NCBI RefSeq assembly: GCF_014845115.1
Contig: NZ_NKUI01000103.1
Location: 1 to 35,260 of the forward strand
DNA: 35,260 bases
Source of the DNA: Methylorubrum zatmanii
Lineage (GTDB): Bacteria > Pseudomonadota > Alphaproteobacteria > Rhizobiales > Beijerinckiaceae
Reading direction: 5' to 3'
The notes under the pieces were generated by a model that was not told the origin of the DNA, searched no databases, and saw nothing but the letters and a program-made list of their open reading frames with translations. Positions 25,117 through 35,037 of the stretch are shown here, piece after piece. Both the position numbers and the translations under genes were made by a program. Position 1 is the stretch's first letter. The number at the start of each line of letters is the position of its first letter.

Positions 25117-26604
25117 TTAGCTGCGGGTGGCGAAACAGTTGAAGCCGTTCTTCTTCAGCGCGGTGCAGGCATCCTGCGCGGCGCTCTGCTCGGCGAAGCC
25201 GGAGAAGCGGGCCCGGTAGAGCGTCGCGCCGCCATGGGTGACGCGCACCGTATAGGGAGCGGCCTTGGACAGAACACCCGTGCGGCTGCGGGCATCGGCG
25301 AGGATCGACTTCGCCTTGTCCTCGTCATCCATAGCGCCGAGCTGGATCACCCAGGGGGTCGGCGTCACCGACTTGGCGCTCTCGCTGCGGGCATCCTTCG
25401 GCGGGCCCTCGGCGCGGGAGGCCACACCCTCGACGGCGGGCAGCCGCGCGGTCGACTTGCCATTGGCGCTCGGGAACGGCGCCTGGTTCGCCGGACCGGC
25501 ATAGGCCTGGGCGGCGGCCGGCAGGGCCTGGAGGGTGCCGCGCCGCATGCCGGGCGTCGTCGTGGCCGGGCGGATGTCGAGCGGGGCGGGGCTGGTGGAA
25601 CTCGTCGTCTGGACGGCGTCGTCATCGTCGTCGGCGGAGGCGACCTCCGTGCGGGTGCGGGAGCCGGCTTCGGCGATCACCGCCGGGCGGCCGCGCTCGG
25701 CCACCTCGACAACGGGCGCCGTCTGGCGGGCGCCGGCATAGGCGCGGGGCAGGTTCGCCCGCACCAGATCGGCCATGATCCGGTCGCGGCTCGCCCCCGA
25801 CTTACCGCCGAGCACGATCGCCACGATCTGCCGGTCGCCGAGCTTGGCGGCGGTCATCAGGTTGAAGCCCGAATCGCGGGTGTAGCCGGTCTTGATGCCG
25901 TCCACGCCCTCGACATTGCCGAGCAGGTGGTTGTGATTGCCGATCACCCGGCCACGGAAGGCAAAGGAACGGGTCTGGAAGTAGCGGTAGTAGCGCGGGA
26001 AGCGATCCTGGATGGCGCGGGCGAGGATCGTGAGGTCGTGGGCGGTGGTGATCTGGTCGGGATCGGGCAGGCCCGAGGCGTTGGCGTAATGGGTCCGGCT
26101 CATGCCGAGCGCCTTGGCCTTGCGGGTCATCATCTCGGCGAAGCGCGGCTCGGAGCCGGCGATGTTCTCGCCGATGGCGCAGGCGATGTCGTTGGCCGAC
26201 TTGGTGACGAGCGCCTTGATCGCGTCCTCGACCGAGATGGTCGAGCCGGGGCGCAGGCCGAGCTTCGACGGCGCCTGGGCTGCGGCGTTGGCCGAGATGG
26301 TCAGGGGTGAGTCGAGTTCGTAGCGGCCCTTCTCCAGCTGCTCGAACAGCATGTAGAGGGTCATCACCTTGGTGATCGAGGCCGGGTGGCGCAGGGCGTC
26401 CTCGTTGACCGCGTGCAGCGTACGGCCCGACTTCACGTCGACGACCATGGCGGCGTAGGGCGGGTTGTACCCGCTCACCGCCTTGCGGGCATGGCCCCGT
26501 CGCCGCGCTTCCGCGGGATCGGCCACCGCGACGAGAAAGCTCGTCGCCAGGAGCAGTACGGCGACAGCGCGGGACCCCATGGGCCGGCCTTGTACGCGAC
26601 GCAT
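25117..26604 (-). CDS. D-alanyl-D-alanine carboxypeptidase with C-terminal SPOR domain
   Basis: A 495-residue periplasmic low-molecular-weight PBP (DacA/PBP5 family, peptidase S11). It removes the terminal D-Ala from peptidoglycan pentapeptides. A signal peptide ends near residue 33 (ADPAEA). Catalytic motifs are S76-I-T-K79, S136-A-N138 and K238-T-G240. Instead of the PBP5 beta-sandwich tail, a long Pro/Ala-rich linker (about 290-410) leads to a SPOR domain (about 415-495, WVIQLGAMDDEDKAKSIL), which binds denuded septal glycan. This suggests recruitment to the division site. The start at ATG 26604 has AAGG eight bases upstream; ATG 26580 is an alternative. Divergent from clpS. Confidence 0.95.
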   Translation of the reverse strand: MRRVQGRPMGSRAVAVLLLATSFLVAVADPAEARRRGHARKAVSGYNPPYAAMVVDVKSGRTLHAVNEDALRHPASITKVMTLYMLFEQLEKGRYELDSPLTISANAAAQAPSKLGLRPGSTISVEDAIKALVTKSANDIACAIGENIAGSEPRFAEMMTRKAKALGMSRTHYANASGLPDPDQITTAHDLTILARAIQDRFPRYYRYFQTRSFAFRGRVIGNHNHLLGNVEGVDGIKTGYTRDSGFNLMTAAKLGDRQIVAIVLGGKSGASRDRIMADLVRANLPRAYAGARQTAPVVEVAERGRPAVIAEAGSRTRTEVASADDDDDAVQTTSSTSPAPLDIRPATTTPGMRRGTLQALPAAAQAYAGPANQAPFPSANGKSTARLPAVEGVASRAEGPPKDARSESAKSVTPTPWVIQLGAMDDEDKAKSILADARSRTGVLSKAAPYTVRVTHGGATLYRARFSGFAEQSAAQDACTALKKNGFNCFATRS

Positions 26605-27030
26605 CTCGAAACCTTCGCCTCGACAACCGAGCAGCAGGCCCGGCTGGCACCCTTCGTTCGCGGAAGCCGGCCTTCCGGATCCGCGTTCTCTACCGCTGAC
26701 CGTAGGATGAACGCGGTTACGCGGCCGTTAATGCCGGCGTTTGCGGTTGAGAGATCGTCCTTTTGCCACAGGGGTTAAGCCGATGTTGACGCTTGCCGTC
26801 AGCCTTCCCGCCCCCGCGCCCCGCCGAGGAGCCCGGCGCGCCTGCGCGCGGTGGACGTCATGCAGGCAGGGCCCATCTGCCGCGACGGCGAAGGGGCCCT
26901 CTGGATCGGACAGTTTCGCGCACGCGACTGGCGGAGTCGTTTCCCGGCCTATAGATTGCGTTTCGAGCGATGCGCCCTCGACAGGGGTGTCAGAGCCGAA
27001 AGCCGCCAGACCGAGATCGCTTCGAAACCG
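26605..27030. other. Divergent intergenic region before clpS, no supported gene
   Basis: About 425 bases between the carboxypeptidase gene (minus) and clpS (plus). It must hold both promoters. A TATAGA string near 26951 could be a -10 for clpS, but its upstream -35 is poor. Several frames are open but have no ribosome site, and the clpS frame itself runs open from 26851 without family sequence. Confidence 0.45.
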
Positions 27031-27426
27031 ATGTCTCTCACGCTGATCCAGGACGAGGTGCAGGGGAGCGGGCTGCGGCCCATGCCGGTGCGCGCGGCCT
27101 CGACTCCGCCGGGCACGGGCGATGACGGCCGTTCGGGCACCGCGATCATCACCCGCACCCAACCGCGAGCGAAGAAACCGAGCCTCTACCGCGTGCTGCT
27201 GCTCAACGACGATTACACGCCGATGGAATTCGTCGTGCACGTCGTCGAGCGCTTCTTCAACAAGAGCTACGAAGACGCGCATCAGATCATGATGCACGTC
27301 CATCTGAACGGCGTGGGTGAGTGTGGCGTCTTCACCTACGAGGTGGCGGAAACGAAAGTGACGCAGGTGATGGATTTCGCCCGCAAGCACCAACATCCGC
27401 TTCAGTGCGTTATGGAAAAGAAATAG
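27031..27426 (+). CDS. clpS: ATP-dependent Clp protease adaptor ClpS
   Basis: A 131-residue adaptor that binds N-terminal destabilising residues (N-degrons) and hands substrates to ClpAP. The core domain (about 50-131) has [20 protein letters not shown], where the Asn and Asp residues line the N-degron pocket, then [22 protein letters not shown] and the closing [10 protein letters not shown]. The N-terminal ~45 residues are an unstructured extension, which in ClpS engages ClpA. The start is assigned to ATG 27031 ([10 protein letters not shown]). The ribosome site is weak, and ATG 27082 (MPVRAAS) is a plausible alternative. It precedes clpA by 22 bases. Confidence 0.94.
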   Translation: MSLTLIQDEVQGSGLRPMPVRAASTPPGTGDDGRSGTAIITRTQPRAKKPSLYRVLLLNDDYTPMEFVVHVVERFFNKSYEDAHQIMMHVHLNGVGECGVFTYEVAETKVTQVMDFARKHQHPLQCVMEKK

Positions 27427-27448
27427 GCATTCAGCGAAGGCCAGAGCA

Positions 27449-29950
27449 TTGCCCAGCTTCTCACGCAGCCTCGAGCAAGCCCTCCACCGCGCACTGGCCT
27501 TGGCCGGCGAGCGCCGTCACGAATACGCCACCCTCGAACATCTTCTGCTCGCCCTGGTCGACGATCAGGATGCCGCCGCCGTGATGCGGGCCTGCAACGT
27601 CGAGCTCGACGTACTGCGCCGCAATCTCGTCGAATATGTCGACACCGAACTCTCGAACCTGACGGGCGACGGGCGCCAGGACGCGAAACCCACCGCCGGC
27701 TTCCAGCGCGTGATCCAGCGCGCGGTGATCCATGTGCAATCCTCCGGCCGCGAGGAGGTGACCGGCGCCAACGTGCTGGTCGCGATCTTCGCCGAGCGCG
27801 AGAGCCATGCCGCCTACTTCCTGCAAGAGCAGGACATGACCCGCTACGACGCGGTGAACTACATCAGCCACGGCATCGCCAAGCGGCCCGGAACCTCCGA
27901 GACCAAGCCCGTGCGCGGGGCCGAGGAGGAGAGCGCCGCGGAGCGGCCGAGCGGCGATGACGGCGAGGCGCGCCCGAAGAAGAAGGGCGATGCGCTGGAA
28001 GCCTACTGCGTCAACCTCAATAAGAAGGCGCGCGACGGCAAGATCGATCCCCTGATCGGGCGTCACTCCGAAGTGGAGCGCACGATCCAGGTGCTCTGCC
28101 GCCGCCAGAAGAACAACCCGCTGCTGGTGGGCGACCCCGGCGTCGGCAAGACCGCCATTGCGGAAGGTCTTGCGCGAAAAATCATCCAGAACGAGGTGCC
28201 GGAAGTCCTCGCCGACGCGACGGTGTTCTCCCTCGACATGGGCACCCTCCTCGCCGGCACCCGCTATCGCGGTGACTTCGAGGAGCGCCTCAAGCAGGTG
28301 ATGAAGGAGATCGAGGCGCATCCCAACGCCATCATGTTCATCGACGAGATCCACACCGTGATCGGTGCGGGTGCCACGTCGGGCGGCGCGATGGATGCCT
28401 CGAACCTGCTGAAGCCGGCTCTGGCCTCGGGCGCCCTGCGCTGCATCGGCTCGACCACCTACAAGGAGTACCGCCAGTACTTCGAGAAGGATCGCGCCCT
28501 GGTGCGCCGCTTCCAGAAGATCGACGTCAACGAGCCGTCGATCCCGGATACGATCGAGATCCTCAAGGGGCTCAAGCCGTATTTCGAGGAGTTCCACAAG
28601 CTCAAATACACCACCGACGCGGTGAAGGCGGCGGTGGAGCTGTCGGCGCGCTACATCAACGACCGCAAGCTGCCCGACAAGGCGATCGACGTGATCGACG
28701 AGACCGGCGCCTCGCAGATGCTGGTGCCGGAGGCGCGCCGCAAGCGCACCATCGGCGTCAAGGAGATCGAGACCACCATCGCCACGATGGCGCGCATCCC
28801 GCCGAAGACCGTGTCGAAGGACGACGCGGTGGTGCTCAAGAACCTGACCGAGAACCTGAAGCGGGTCGTCTACGGCCAGACCAATGCCATCGAGGCGCTG
28901 ACCTCGGCGATCAAGCTCGCCCGTGCGGGCCTGCGCGATCCCGACAAGCCGATCGGCTCCTACCTGTTCGCCGGCCCGACCGGCGTCGGCAAGACGGAGG
29001 CCGCCAAGCAGCTCGCCGCCTCGCTCGGCGTCGAGATGCTGCGCTTCGACATGTCGGAATACATGGAGCGCCACACGGTCTCGCGCCTGATCGGCGCGCC
29101 GCCCGGCTATGTCGGCTTCGACCAGGGCGGCCTGCTGACCGACGGGATCGATCAGCATCCGCATTGCGTGCTCCTGCTCGACGAGATCGAGAAGGCGCAT
29201 CCGGACCTGTTCAACATCCTCCTGCAGGTGATGGACCACGGGAAGCTGACCGACCACAACGGCAAGCAGGTCGATTTCCGCAACGTCATCATCATCATGA
29301 CCTCGAATGCGGGTGCGTCCGATCTGGCCAAGTCGGCCTACGGCTTCACCCAGAGCAAGCGCTCGGGCGACGATGTCGAGGCGATCAACCGGCTGTTCGC
29401 GCCGGAATTCCGCAACCGCCTCGACGCGATCATCTCGTTCGGCCATCTGCCGAAGGAGGTCGTCGCCAAGGTCGTCGACAAGTTCGTGCTCCAGCTCGAG
29501 GCGCAGCTCGCCGATCGCAACGTCACCATCGAACTCTCGGACGAGGCCCGGGAGTGGCTGGTGGAGAACGGCTACGACGACGCGATGGGCGCCCGGCCCA
29601 TGGCCCGCCTGATCCAGACCACGATCAAGACGCCGCTGGCCGACGAGGTGCTGTTCGGGCGCCTGAAGGACGGCGGAGCGGTGAAGGTGGTCCTGAAGAA
29701 GCCCGAGACCGAGGACGGCAAGGCGTCGGACGCGAAGGGCGCGTCGGGACTCGGCTTCGAGTTTCCTGACGGGCCGGTGACACCGAAGCCGGAAAAGGAC
29801 GTGACCAATGCCGCCAAGCGCCACAAGCGTCCCAAGGCGCGCTCGGCGCCGCGCAAGAAGCCCAACAAGGGCGATGGCGGGCCGTCCGGTGGCGGCAGCT
29901 CCGGCGGCGGCAGCGTCCGCACTGTTCCGAAAGTGCCGTTGAAGGTCTGA
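27449..29950 (+). CDS. clpA: ATP-dependent Clp protease ATP-binding subunit ClpA
   Basis: An 833-residue AAA+ unfoldase feeding ClpP. The N-domain (about 1-145) binds ClpS. The first AAA module has Walker [10 protein letters not shown] (about residue 229) and Walker B IMFIDEIH; the second has GPTGVGKTE (about 510) and [10 protein letters not shown]. The tail of about 75 residues after the usual ClpA end is basic, then Gly/Ser-rich, finishing VPKVPLKV. I recall a similar ending in other alphaproteobacterial ClpA proteins. The start is TTG 27449 with GAAGGCCAGA upstream. Operon with clpS and followed by a terminator. Confidence 0.97.
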   Translation: MPSFSRSLEQALHRALALAGERRHEYATLEHLLLALVDDQDAAAVMRACNVELDVLRRNLVEYVDTELSNLTGDGRQDAKPTAGFQRVIQRAVIHVQSSGREEVTGANVLVAIFAERESHAAYFLQEQDMTRYDAVNYISHGIAKRPGTSETKPVRGAEEESAAERPSGDDGEARPKKKGDALEAYCVNLNKKARDGKIDPLIGRHSEVERTIQVLCRRQKNNPLLVGDPGVGKTAIAEGLARKIIQNEVPEVLADATVFSLDMGTLLAGTRYRGDFEERLKQVMKEIEAHPNAIMFIDEIHTVIGAGATSGGAMDASNLLKPALASGALRCIGSTTYKEYRQYFEKDRALVRRFQKIDVNEPSIPDTIEILKGLKPYFEEFHKLKYTTDAVKAAVELSARYINDRKLPDKAIDVIDETGASQMLVPEARRKRTIGVKEIETTIATMARIPPKTVSKDDAVVLKNLTENLKRVVYGQTNAIEALTSAIKLARAGLRDPDKPIGSYLFAGPTGVGKTEAAKQLAASLGVEMLRFDMSEYMERHTVSRLIGAPPGYVGFDQGGLLTDGIDQHPHCVLLLDEIEKAHPDLFNILLQVMDHGKLTDHNGKQVDFRNVIIIMTSNAGASDLAKSAYGFTQSKRSGDDVEAINRLFAPEFRNRLDAIISFGHLPKEVVAKVVDKFVLQLEAQLADRNVTIELSDEAREWLVENGYDDAMGARPMARLIQTTIKTPLADEVLFGRLKDGGAVKVVLKKPETEDGKASDAKGASGLGFEFPDGPVTPKPEKDVTNAAKRHKRPKARSAPRKKPNKGDGGPSGGGSSGGGSVRTVPKVPLKV

Positions 29951-29959
29951 TAATGACAG

Positions 29960-29985
29960 GGCGATCCCCCGCCTGGGGGATCGCC
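29960..29985 (+). terminator. Terminator hairpin of clpS-clpA
   Basis: GGCGATCCCCC (29960-29970), loop GCCT, GGGGGATCGCC (29975-29985): a perfect 11-bp stem ten bases after the clpA stop, followed by TTGAG. The T-run is short, but stem strength and position support a terminator. Confidence 0.75.
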
Positions 29986-30098
29986 TTGAGGCCGGTACGG
30001 GTTGCGTTCCCGCACCGGCTCCCGGATATGGGCGGCACCGCGCCCCTCAGGAGGGAAGACTGCGGGACGTTTCAACGCAGAACGGCGATGGGGGGCAT

Positions 30099-30371
30099 AT
30101 GACGAGCGACATGCAGGAGGAGCCCCTCACGCCTGTCGCGACGCCACAGGCGTCGGCTCTGCCGCGGCCGCTGACGTCCCGCGAGAAGCGCCGCCGCCGC
30201 CGCCGTGCCCGCCACCGTGGCGAGGAGATCCTCGGCTGGATCCTGGTGCCCGCCATCATCATCGGCGTGGTCTGGGGTGTGAACGCGGTGCTGGAGGCGA
30301 TGGGCACCAGCCCCGGGGTGGTCTGGGATCAGCTGATGCAGGTGAAGGCCGCGCTCTCGAAGAAGATGTGA
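30099..30371 (+). CDS. Small Arg-rich single-TM protein
   Basis: A 90-residue protein with an N-terminal Pro-rich segment, a block of Arg (SREKRRRRRRARHRG, about 28-42) encoded by a CGC-repeat tract, one TM segment (about 45-66, ILGWILVPAIIIGVVWGV), and a short C-terminus ending AALSKKM. By the positive-inside rule the N-terminus should be cytoplasmic. The ATG at 30099 follows GATGGGGGGCAT; an in-frame ATG five codons later is also possible. It is convergent with hemA at a 16-base gap. No family recognised. Confidence 0.65.
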   Translation: MTSDMQEEPLTPVATPQASALPRPLTSREKRRRRRRARHRGEEILGWILVPAIIIGVVWGVNAVLEAMGTSPGVVWDQLMQVKAALSKKM

Positions 30372-30387
30372 GCCGGGCGGCGCGCTT

Positions 30388-31605
30388 TCATTCCGCCGCC
30401 ACCTTCCGCAACCCGATCCGCCGCCAGATCGTGCTCAGTGCCTCCACGAGATGATCGATATCGGCGTTCGAATGCAAAGGTGACGGCGTGATGCGCAGGC
30501 GCTCCGTGCCGCGCGGGACGGTCGGGTAGTTGATCGGCTGCACATAGATCCCGAACTCGTCGAGCAGGGTGTCGCTGATCGCCTTGCACAGCACGGGATC
30601 GCCCACCATCACCGGCACGATATGGCTGCGATTCGGCAGGGTCGGGATGTCGGCCGCGTCGAGGGCCTGCCGCACCCGTGCGACGCGCTCCTGATGGCAG
30701 GCGCGCTCGGCCCCGCTCGCCTTGAGATGCTGGATGCTGGCCGCCGCTCCGGCCGCGACTGCGGGGGGCAGCGAGGTCGTGAAAATGAAGCCGGAGGCGA
30801 AGCTGCGCACGAAATCGCAGAGCTGCGCCGATCCGGTGATGTAGCCGCCATGCACGGCGAAGGCCTTGCCGAGGGTTCCCTCGATCACGTCGAGGCGGTG
30901 GCTCAGGCCCATCCGCTCCGAGATGCCGCCGCCCCGGGCGCCGTAGAGCCCGACGGCGTGAACCTCGTCGAGATAGGTGAGCGCGCCGTGGGCCTCGGCC
31001 ACGTCGCAGATCTCGTCGATCGGGGCGATGTCGCCGTCCATGGAATAGACCGACTCGAAGGCGACGAGCTTGGCCCGGCCCGGCTCGACCAGGGCGAGTT
31101 TGCGGTTCAGATCCTCGGGATCGTTGTGGCGGAAGATCTGCCGCTCGGCCCGGCTCGACCGGATCCCCTCGATCATCGAGGCGTGGTTTCCCTCGTCCGA
31201 GAAAACGACGCAGCCGGGGAGCTTGGAACCGAGGGTGCCGAGGGCGGCCCAGTTGGAGACGTAGCCGGAGGAGAAGATCAGCGCCGCCTCCTTGCCGTGG
31301 AGGTCGGCCAGCTCGCGCTCCAGGAGCACGTGATAGTGGTTGGTGCCCGAGATGTTGCGGGTGCCGCCCGCCCCCGCGCCGCAGCGGTCGATCGCCTCGT
31401 GCATCGCCCGCAGCACAGCCGGGTGCTGGCCCATGCCCAGATAGTCGTTCGAGCACCAGACGGTGACGTCGCGCTCGCCGCCGGGGCTGTGATGGGTGGC
31501 GTAGGGGAAACGGCCGGCCTGCCGCTCGAGATCGGTGAAGACCCGGTAGCGGCCCTCGCGGTGGAGCCCGGCAATCGCGCTGCCGAAGAACGCCTCGTAA
31601 TCCAT
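30388..31605 (-). CDS. hemA: 5-aminolevulinate synthase
   Basis: A 405-residue PLP enzyme condensing glycine with succinyl-CoA to 5-aminolevulinate, the first step of haem and bacteriochlorophyll synthesis in alphaproteobacteria (Shemin route). It starts [20 protein letters not shown]. Conserved parts are the glycine loop [13 protein letters not shown] (about 75-87), [10 protein letters not shown] (about 213-222) and the PLP lysine K247 in [13 protein letters not shown]. The ATG at 31605 has GGGGAGG six bases upstream. It is the last gene of the puhA-puhB-puhC-orf98-acsF-puhE series, 59 bases after puhE, tying precursor supply to photosystem assembly. Confidence 0.98.
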   Translation of the reverse strand: MDYEAFFGSAIAGLHREGRYRVFTDLERQAGRFPYATHHSPGGERDVTVWCSNDYLGMGQHPAVLRAMHEAIDRCGAGAGGTRNISGTNHYHVLLERELADLHGKEAALIFSSGYVSNWAALGTLGSKLPGCVVFSDEGNHASMIEGIRSSRAERQIFRHNDPEDLNRKLALVEPGRAKLVAFESVYSMDGDIAPIDEICDVAEAHGALTYLDEVHAVGLYGARGGGISERMGLSHRLDVIEGTLGKAFAVHGGYITGSAQLCDFVRSFASGFIFTTSLPPAVAAGAAASIQHLKASGAERACHQERVARVRQALDAADIPTLPNRSHIVPVMVGDPVLCKAISDTLLDEFGIYVQPINYPTVPRGTERLRITPSPLHSNADIDHLVEALSTIWRRIGLRKVAAE

Positions 31606-31664
31606 GACCGTCCTCCCCGATGATCTGTCTGTCGTGAGCGGGCGGATCTGGCGTCCACCTCAGG

Positions 31665-32471
31665 TTATTCGGGCCGAACTCCCGTCTCGCGGATCTCGGC
31701 AGGGGCCGCGGCGTCGCGTCCGGGCAGGCTCCAGGTCCAGAGGGCGGCCGAGGGTAGCGGCAGCATCAGGAACCAGTGTTCGAGTGTGGCGAGCGCGGCC
31801 AGCGTCGCCAGCAGGGTGAGGCCGATGACCGCCTGCGGCTCGGCCTGGTCTTCGAGCGCGCCGCGGGCGAGCACCACCACCAGGGCGGTGCCCAGCGTCA
31901 CCGAGAGCGGGAACAGCGGATTCATCGGCCGCCGCGTCAGGTAACAGGCGAGGTAGCCGAGATGCGGCGGCAGGAACTCGGCGTTGAGATTGCGCACGCC
32001 GAGGAACAGGTTGAGCCGGGCCGAGGCGTTCATCAGGGCGAGCAGGGCGTAGGTCCACAGGGCCACGCGGTTCCCCTGCCCCCAGCTGAGGCAGAGGATG
32101 GCGAGGCCGCCCGCCAGGATCGCGAAGTCGTGCCAGAGGCTCGTGGCCAGCGCCGCGAGGAAACGGTCGAACCCGCGCAGGTTCGGCGCGCAGGCGGCGG
32201 GCTTCGGGCCGGAGACGAAGCCCATGTAATAGCTCATCTCCTGCCAGCCCCAGACGACGATGGCGGCGGTGAAGCCGATATAGGCGCCCGCCTCCGAGTC
32301 GTCGTCCGCGACCGCGCGGATCGCCCACAGCGCCCCGGCCAGGGCGGCGCTGGCGGCGATCATGCTGCGGGCATGGGTGCGCCGGGGCAGGTGCTGCAGC
32401 ACCAGCACCAGACCGGTGGCCGACCACCACAGCAGGATCGCGTAGAGCGCCGGGGCGACGGGGCCGCTCAT
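31665..32471 (-). CDS. puhE: Photosynthetic complex assembly protein PuhE
   Basis: A 268-residue polytopic membrane protein with about seven hydrophobic segments, matching PuhE, which affects reaction-centre and bacteriochlorophyll accumulation in purple bacteria. Recognisable segments are AIVVWGWQEMSYYMGFVSGP (about residues 70-89), TSLWHDFAIL and ARLNLFLGVRNLNAEFLPPHL. The gene starts one base after the acsF stop codon and has only a weak ribosome site, so translation probably depends on acsF. Identity rests on sequence style and the puh context. Confidence 0.92.
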   Translation of the reverse strand: MSGPVAPALYAILLWWSATGLVLVLQHLPRRTHARSMIAASAALAGALWAIRAVADDDSEAGAYIGFTAAIVVWGWQEMSYYMGFVSGPKPAACAPNLRGFDRFLAALATSLWHDFAILAGGLAILCLSWGQGNRVALWTYALLALMNASARLNLFLGVRNLNAEFLPPHLGYLACYLTRRPMNPLFPLSVTLGTALVVVLARGALEDQAEPQAVIGLTLLATLAALATLEHWFLMLPLPSAALWTWSLPGRDAAAPAEIRETGVRPE

Positions 32472-32472
32472 G

Positions 32473-33573
32473 CTACCAGACCGGACGCAGGCGGATGTCG
32501 GCGGGCATGGCGTTCTGCTTCACCGGCAGCAGGTAGAGCCGCGCGAAGGTCGCCGCCGCGCGCGCCGCCTGGACGCCGTGCTTCAGCTTTCCCGCGACGC
32601 CCCCCTGCGCCCTGGCGGCGGCGATCTTGTCGGCGCAGTCCAGCAGCCGGTCGAGCCCGGCCTTGAAGCGCGGATCGTCGAGATCGAGGGTGATCGGGAA
32701 GGTCTGCTTCGAGATCTCGGAGGTGATCCGGAAGACCTTGAAGTCGTAATCGGTCGGATCGACTCCGAGCGCCTTGTGGAAGGCCGGCCGGCAATGGTCG
32801 CGCACATACATGGTCGCGAACACGGCGAGCAGGAAGAAGCGGATCCAGTAGCGGTTGACCCCTTCCGTCAGCTTCGGGTTCGCCCGCATCAGCAGCGCGA
32901 AGGCCTCGCCGTGGCGGAACTCGTCGTTGCACCACTTCTCGAACCACTTGAAGATCGGGTGGATGCGCCGCTCGGGATGCCGTTCCAGCTCGCGATAGAT
33001 GGTGATGTAGCGGGCGTAGCCGATCTTCTCGGAGAGATAGGTCGCGTAGAAGATGAATTTCGGCCGGAAGAAGGTGTATTTCTTGGTCTTCGTCAGGAAG
33101 CCGAGATCGACGCCGATACCGAAATCCTTGAGCGTGTCGTTGATGAAGCCGGCATGGCGGGCCTCGTCGCGGCTCATGAAGCCGAACAGCTCTTTGATGT
33201 CCTTGTTCTTGGCGCGCTTCCTCATCTCGGCATAGAGCACGCAGCCCGAGAACTCGGCGGTGATCGAGGAGACGAGGAAGTCGAGGAACTCCTTGCGCAG
33301 CTCCGGGTCCATGCCGGTGAGGTCGCAATCGAACTCCTCGTTGCGCACGAAATGACGCTTGTTCGGGTCGGCGCGCAGCTCGTCGATCAGGATGTCCCAT
33401 TCGCGGCGCACCGGCTCGACGTCGGTGCGGTCGAGCTCGTCGAAATCGGTGGTGTAGAAGCGCGGGCTCAGGAAGGTCGTCTCCTGGGCGGCCTTGGTCG
33501 ATTCGTTGACCGGAGGGCGCGGAACCGGCGTCCCGGCCGAGGGTGAGGGCTGGGGCTGGACGATGGCGTTCAC
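32473..33573 (-). CDS. acsF: Aerobic magnesium-protoporphyrin IX monomethyl ester cyclase
   Basis: A 366-residue di-iron oxygenase making the isocyclic ring of (bacterio)chlorophyll with O2, giving divinyl protochlorophyllide. Iron-ligand motifs are E107 (SITAEFSGC), D136-E-A-R-H140 and E218-F-R-H221. The sequence [11 protein letters not shown] near residue 39 is typical of AcsF. The start is GTG 33573 with GGAGG upstream; the frame remains open further but overlaps the preceding genes. GTG overlaps the stop of the 98-residue gene (GTGA), implying translational coupling. The O2-dependent cyclase in a puh operon fits an aerobic anoxygenic phototroph. No oxygen-independent bchE is in view. Confidence 0.98.
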   Translation of the reverse strand: MNAIVQPQPSPSAGTPVPRPPVNESTKAAQETTFLSPRFYTTDFDELDRTDVEPVRREWDILIDELRADPNKRHFVRNEEFDCDLTGMDPELRKEFLDFLVSSITAEFSGCVLYAEMRKRAKNKDIKELFGFMSRDEARHAGFINDTLKDFGIGVDLGFLTKTKKYTFFRPKFIFYATYLSEKIGYARYITIYRELERHPERRIHPIFKWFEKWCNDEFRHGEAFALLMRANPKLTEGVNRYWIRFFLLAVFATMYVRDHCRPAFHKALGVDPTDYDFKVFRITSEISKQTFPITLDLDDPRFKAGLDRLLDCADKIAAARAQGGVAGKLKHGVQAARAAATFARLYLLPVKQNAMPADIRLRPVW

Positions 33574-33866
33574 AGCTTCCTCCGTTCGGAAAAGCTCACC
33601 TCGTAGAGCTCGGTCAGCTCGAGATGGGCGATCAGCTTGGTCCAGGCCCGCTCCAGCCGGCCGGCGCGGGTCACGGTGGCGGTGCGGCGCACGGTGAGGC
33701 GTTCCCCGTAGGGCACCTCGGTCGGCGCGTCGTTGACCCTGACCTCGTCGCCGGGCTCGATCTCGAAGCCGGCATCGAGGGTCACGTGCGCGTGCAGGCT
33801 CTCGGGAGTCTGCTCGATCTCGACGGTGCAGGGCACCTCGACGACCGTCCTGCCGATCCAGGCCAT
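33570..33866 (-). CDS. Small photosynthesis-operon protein of unknown function (orf98)
   Basis: A 98-residue soluble, beta-strand-rich protein ([17 protein letters not shown]..., ending VSFSERRKL) between puhC and acsF. The frame can start six codons earlier at ATG 33884, overlapping the puhC stop as ATGA. The strong Shine-Dalgarno GGGGGAGGGAGG immediately before ATG 33866 favours the shorter form. The stop overlaps the acsF start (GTGA). Coupling on both sides suggests a role in reaction-centre assembly or in the cyclase step, but no known domain is visible. It does not look like the cyclase helpers Ycf54 or BciE to me. Confidence 0.8.
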   Translation of the reverse strand: MAWIGRTVVEVPCTVEIEQTPESLHAHVTLDAGFEIEPGDEVRVNDAPTEVPYGERLTVRRTATVTRAGRLERAWTKLIAHLELTELYEVSFSERRKL

Positions 33867-33880
33867 GCCTCCCTCCCCCA

Positions 33881-34348
33881 TCACCGCACCTCGGTTCCGG
33901 GCAGCAGGCGGGCGAAGGCTGCGGCATTGGTCGGGCCGAAGGCCTGCAGCGCCACCCGGCGCCCGGTGACCGCATCGTCGAGCGACAGCGTGCCGTTGTC
34001 GAATCGCGTCAGCGTGAAGGGCGGCAGGCGGCTCAGGCCCTCGCGCTGCCGGGCCTGGGCCAGACCGCGCAGGGTGCCGCGGATGAAGCCGTCCTGTCCC
34101 GGCGCGATCCGGGCGACGAGGCGCCCGCTCTCCGCGAGCAGGTCGATGGCGCCGTCCGGCCGGTCCTCGGCATGGAAGGCGAGCGTGGCGACGGCACGGG
34201 CGGAGGTGTCCTCCGGCTCCGCCGCCTGGCCACGGCCGAGGAAGACGGCGACGAGGGTGACGCCGAGCAGGCCCGCGACGGCGAGGAGGGCCGGCTTCTG
34301 GGGCGAGGGAGGCCGCTTCGGCCGGCGGAAGTTGAGCTCGACGGGCAT
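33881..34348 (-). CDS. puhC: Photosynthetic complex assembly protein PuhC
   Basis: A 155-residue protein with a short cytoplasmic N-terminus, one TM helix (about 20-38, [19 protein letters not shown]) and a periplasmic domain with the PuhC-type phrases [13 protein letters not shown] and [13 protein letters not shown]. PuhC is needed for normal LH1-reaction-centre accumulation in purple bacteria. The ATG at 34348 has GGAGAGG upstream. It lies 10 bases after puhB and is followed by orf98 with at most a four-base overlap. Confidence 0.93.
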   Translation of the reverse strand: MPVELNFRRPKRPPSPQKPALLAVAGLLGVTLVAVFLGRGQAAEPEDTSARAVATLAFHAEDRPDGAIDLLAESGRLVARIAPGQDGFIRGTLRGLAQARQREGLSRLPPFTLTRFDNGTLSLDDAVTGRRVALQAFGPTNAAAFARLLPGTEVR

Positions 34349-34358
34349 CGTGCCTCTC

Positions 34359-35027
34359 CTATCGCGCGCCGGATGCGGCGAGGCGGCCGGGCATGGCCTG
34401 CGCCGGTTGAACCGCCGCCACCGGTGCCGCGAAGCGGCTCTGGCCCGTGGTCCGCGCGGCCAGGGCCGGGGCGAGGAGGGCCGCGACCGAGCGGGCCTCC
34501 GGCACCGAGCGCAGCATCGGCTCCGGCCGGCTCACCCGCCACGGGCGGGCATGGGGCCACAGATGCAGGTAGGCGATCCGCTCGCCCGGCGGCAGGCGCA
34601 GGGGGATGTCGCCGCTGCCGTCCGGGAACAGGCGCAGATCGGCGGACTCGATCCGTGTCAGCGGGAGGTTGAGGGTGATCGGCAGGGCGATGCCGACATG
34701 CATCACCACCCGCCGGTCGGTGATCGTGTAGACCGTGGTGCGGTGGACGAGCCAAGCGAAGACGGTGAGCAGGCCGAGTGCGCCGAGGCCCACCAGCAGG
34801 GTCGGGCCGGCGACGGCGGCGGCCCGTGCCGGCCCGCCGCTCGCCGCGAGGGCGGCGAGCAGCCCGGCGGTGGCGACGAACCACAGCGTCACGAGGCGGG
34901 CATGGAAGATGTGGCGCAGCGCGCCGGCCCGGGTCGGCGCCCCGCGCCAGAGGATCCGCTCCCCTTCGGGCAGCGGGCCGGGCATCCCCCGCAGGGTGCC
35001 TTCGGGCAGGAAATCCGAGTCGCTCAT
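34359..35027 (-). CDS. puhB: Photosynthetic complex assembly protein PuhB
   Basis: A 222-residue membrane protein that promotes reaction-centre assembly. It starts MSDSDFLPEGTLRGMPGPLP, reads on through EGERILWRGAPTRAGALRHIFHAR, has TM segments at about 45-63 and 75-100, and a PH-like domain with TTVYTITDRRVVMHVGIALP (about 105-125), then GSGDIPLRL. The C-terminus is Ala-rich. ATG 35027 gives the family start (GAGGG upstream); an upstream extension of 20 codons overlaps puhA and is discarded. It lies 10 bases after puhA. Confidence 0.94.
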   Translation of the reverse strand: MSDSDFLPEGTLRGMPGPLPEGERILWRGAPTRAGALRHIFHARLVTLWFVATAGLLAALAASGGPARAAAVAGPTLLVGLGALGLLTVFAWLVHRTTVYTITDRRVVMHVGIALPITLNLPLTRIESADLRLFPDGSGDIPLRLPPGERIAYLHLWPHARPWRVSRPEPMLRSVPEARSVAALLAPALAARTTGQSRFAAPVAAVQPAQAMPGRLAASGAR

Positions 35028-35037
35028 CGCGGAGCCC

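Noticed and set aside
25234..26310. Plus-strand open frame opposite the SPOR carboxypeptidase
   Set aside because: Gly/Arg-rich antisense frame over a gene with all catalytic motifs intact.
27461..29824. Long minus-strand open frame opposite clpA (about 790 codons)
   Set aside because: Antisense mirror of clpA; the composition is a by-product of GC-rich third positions and no domain is visible.
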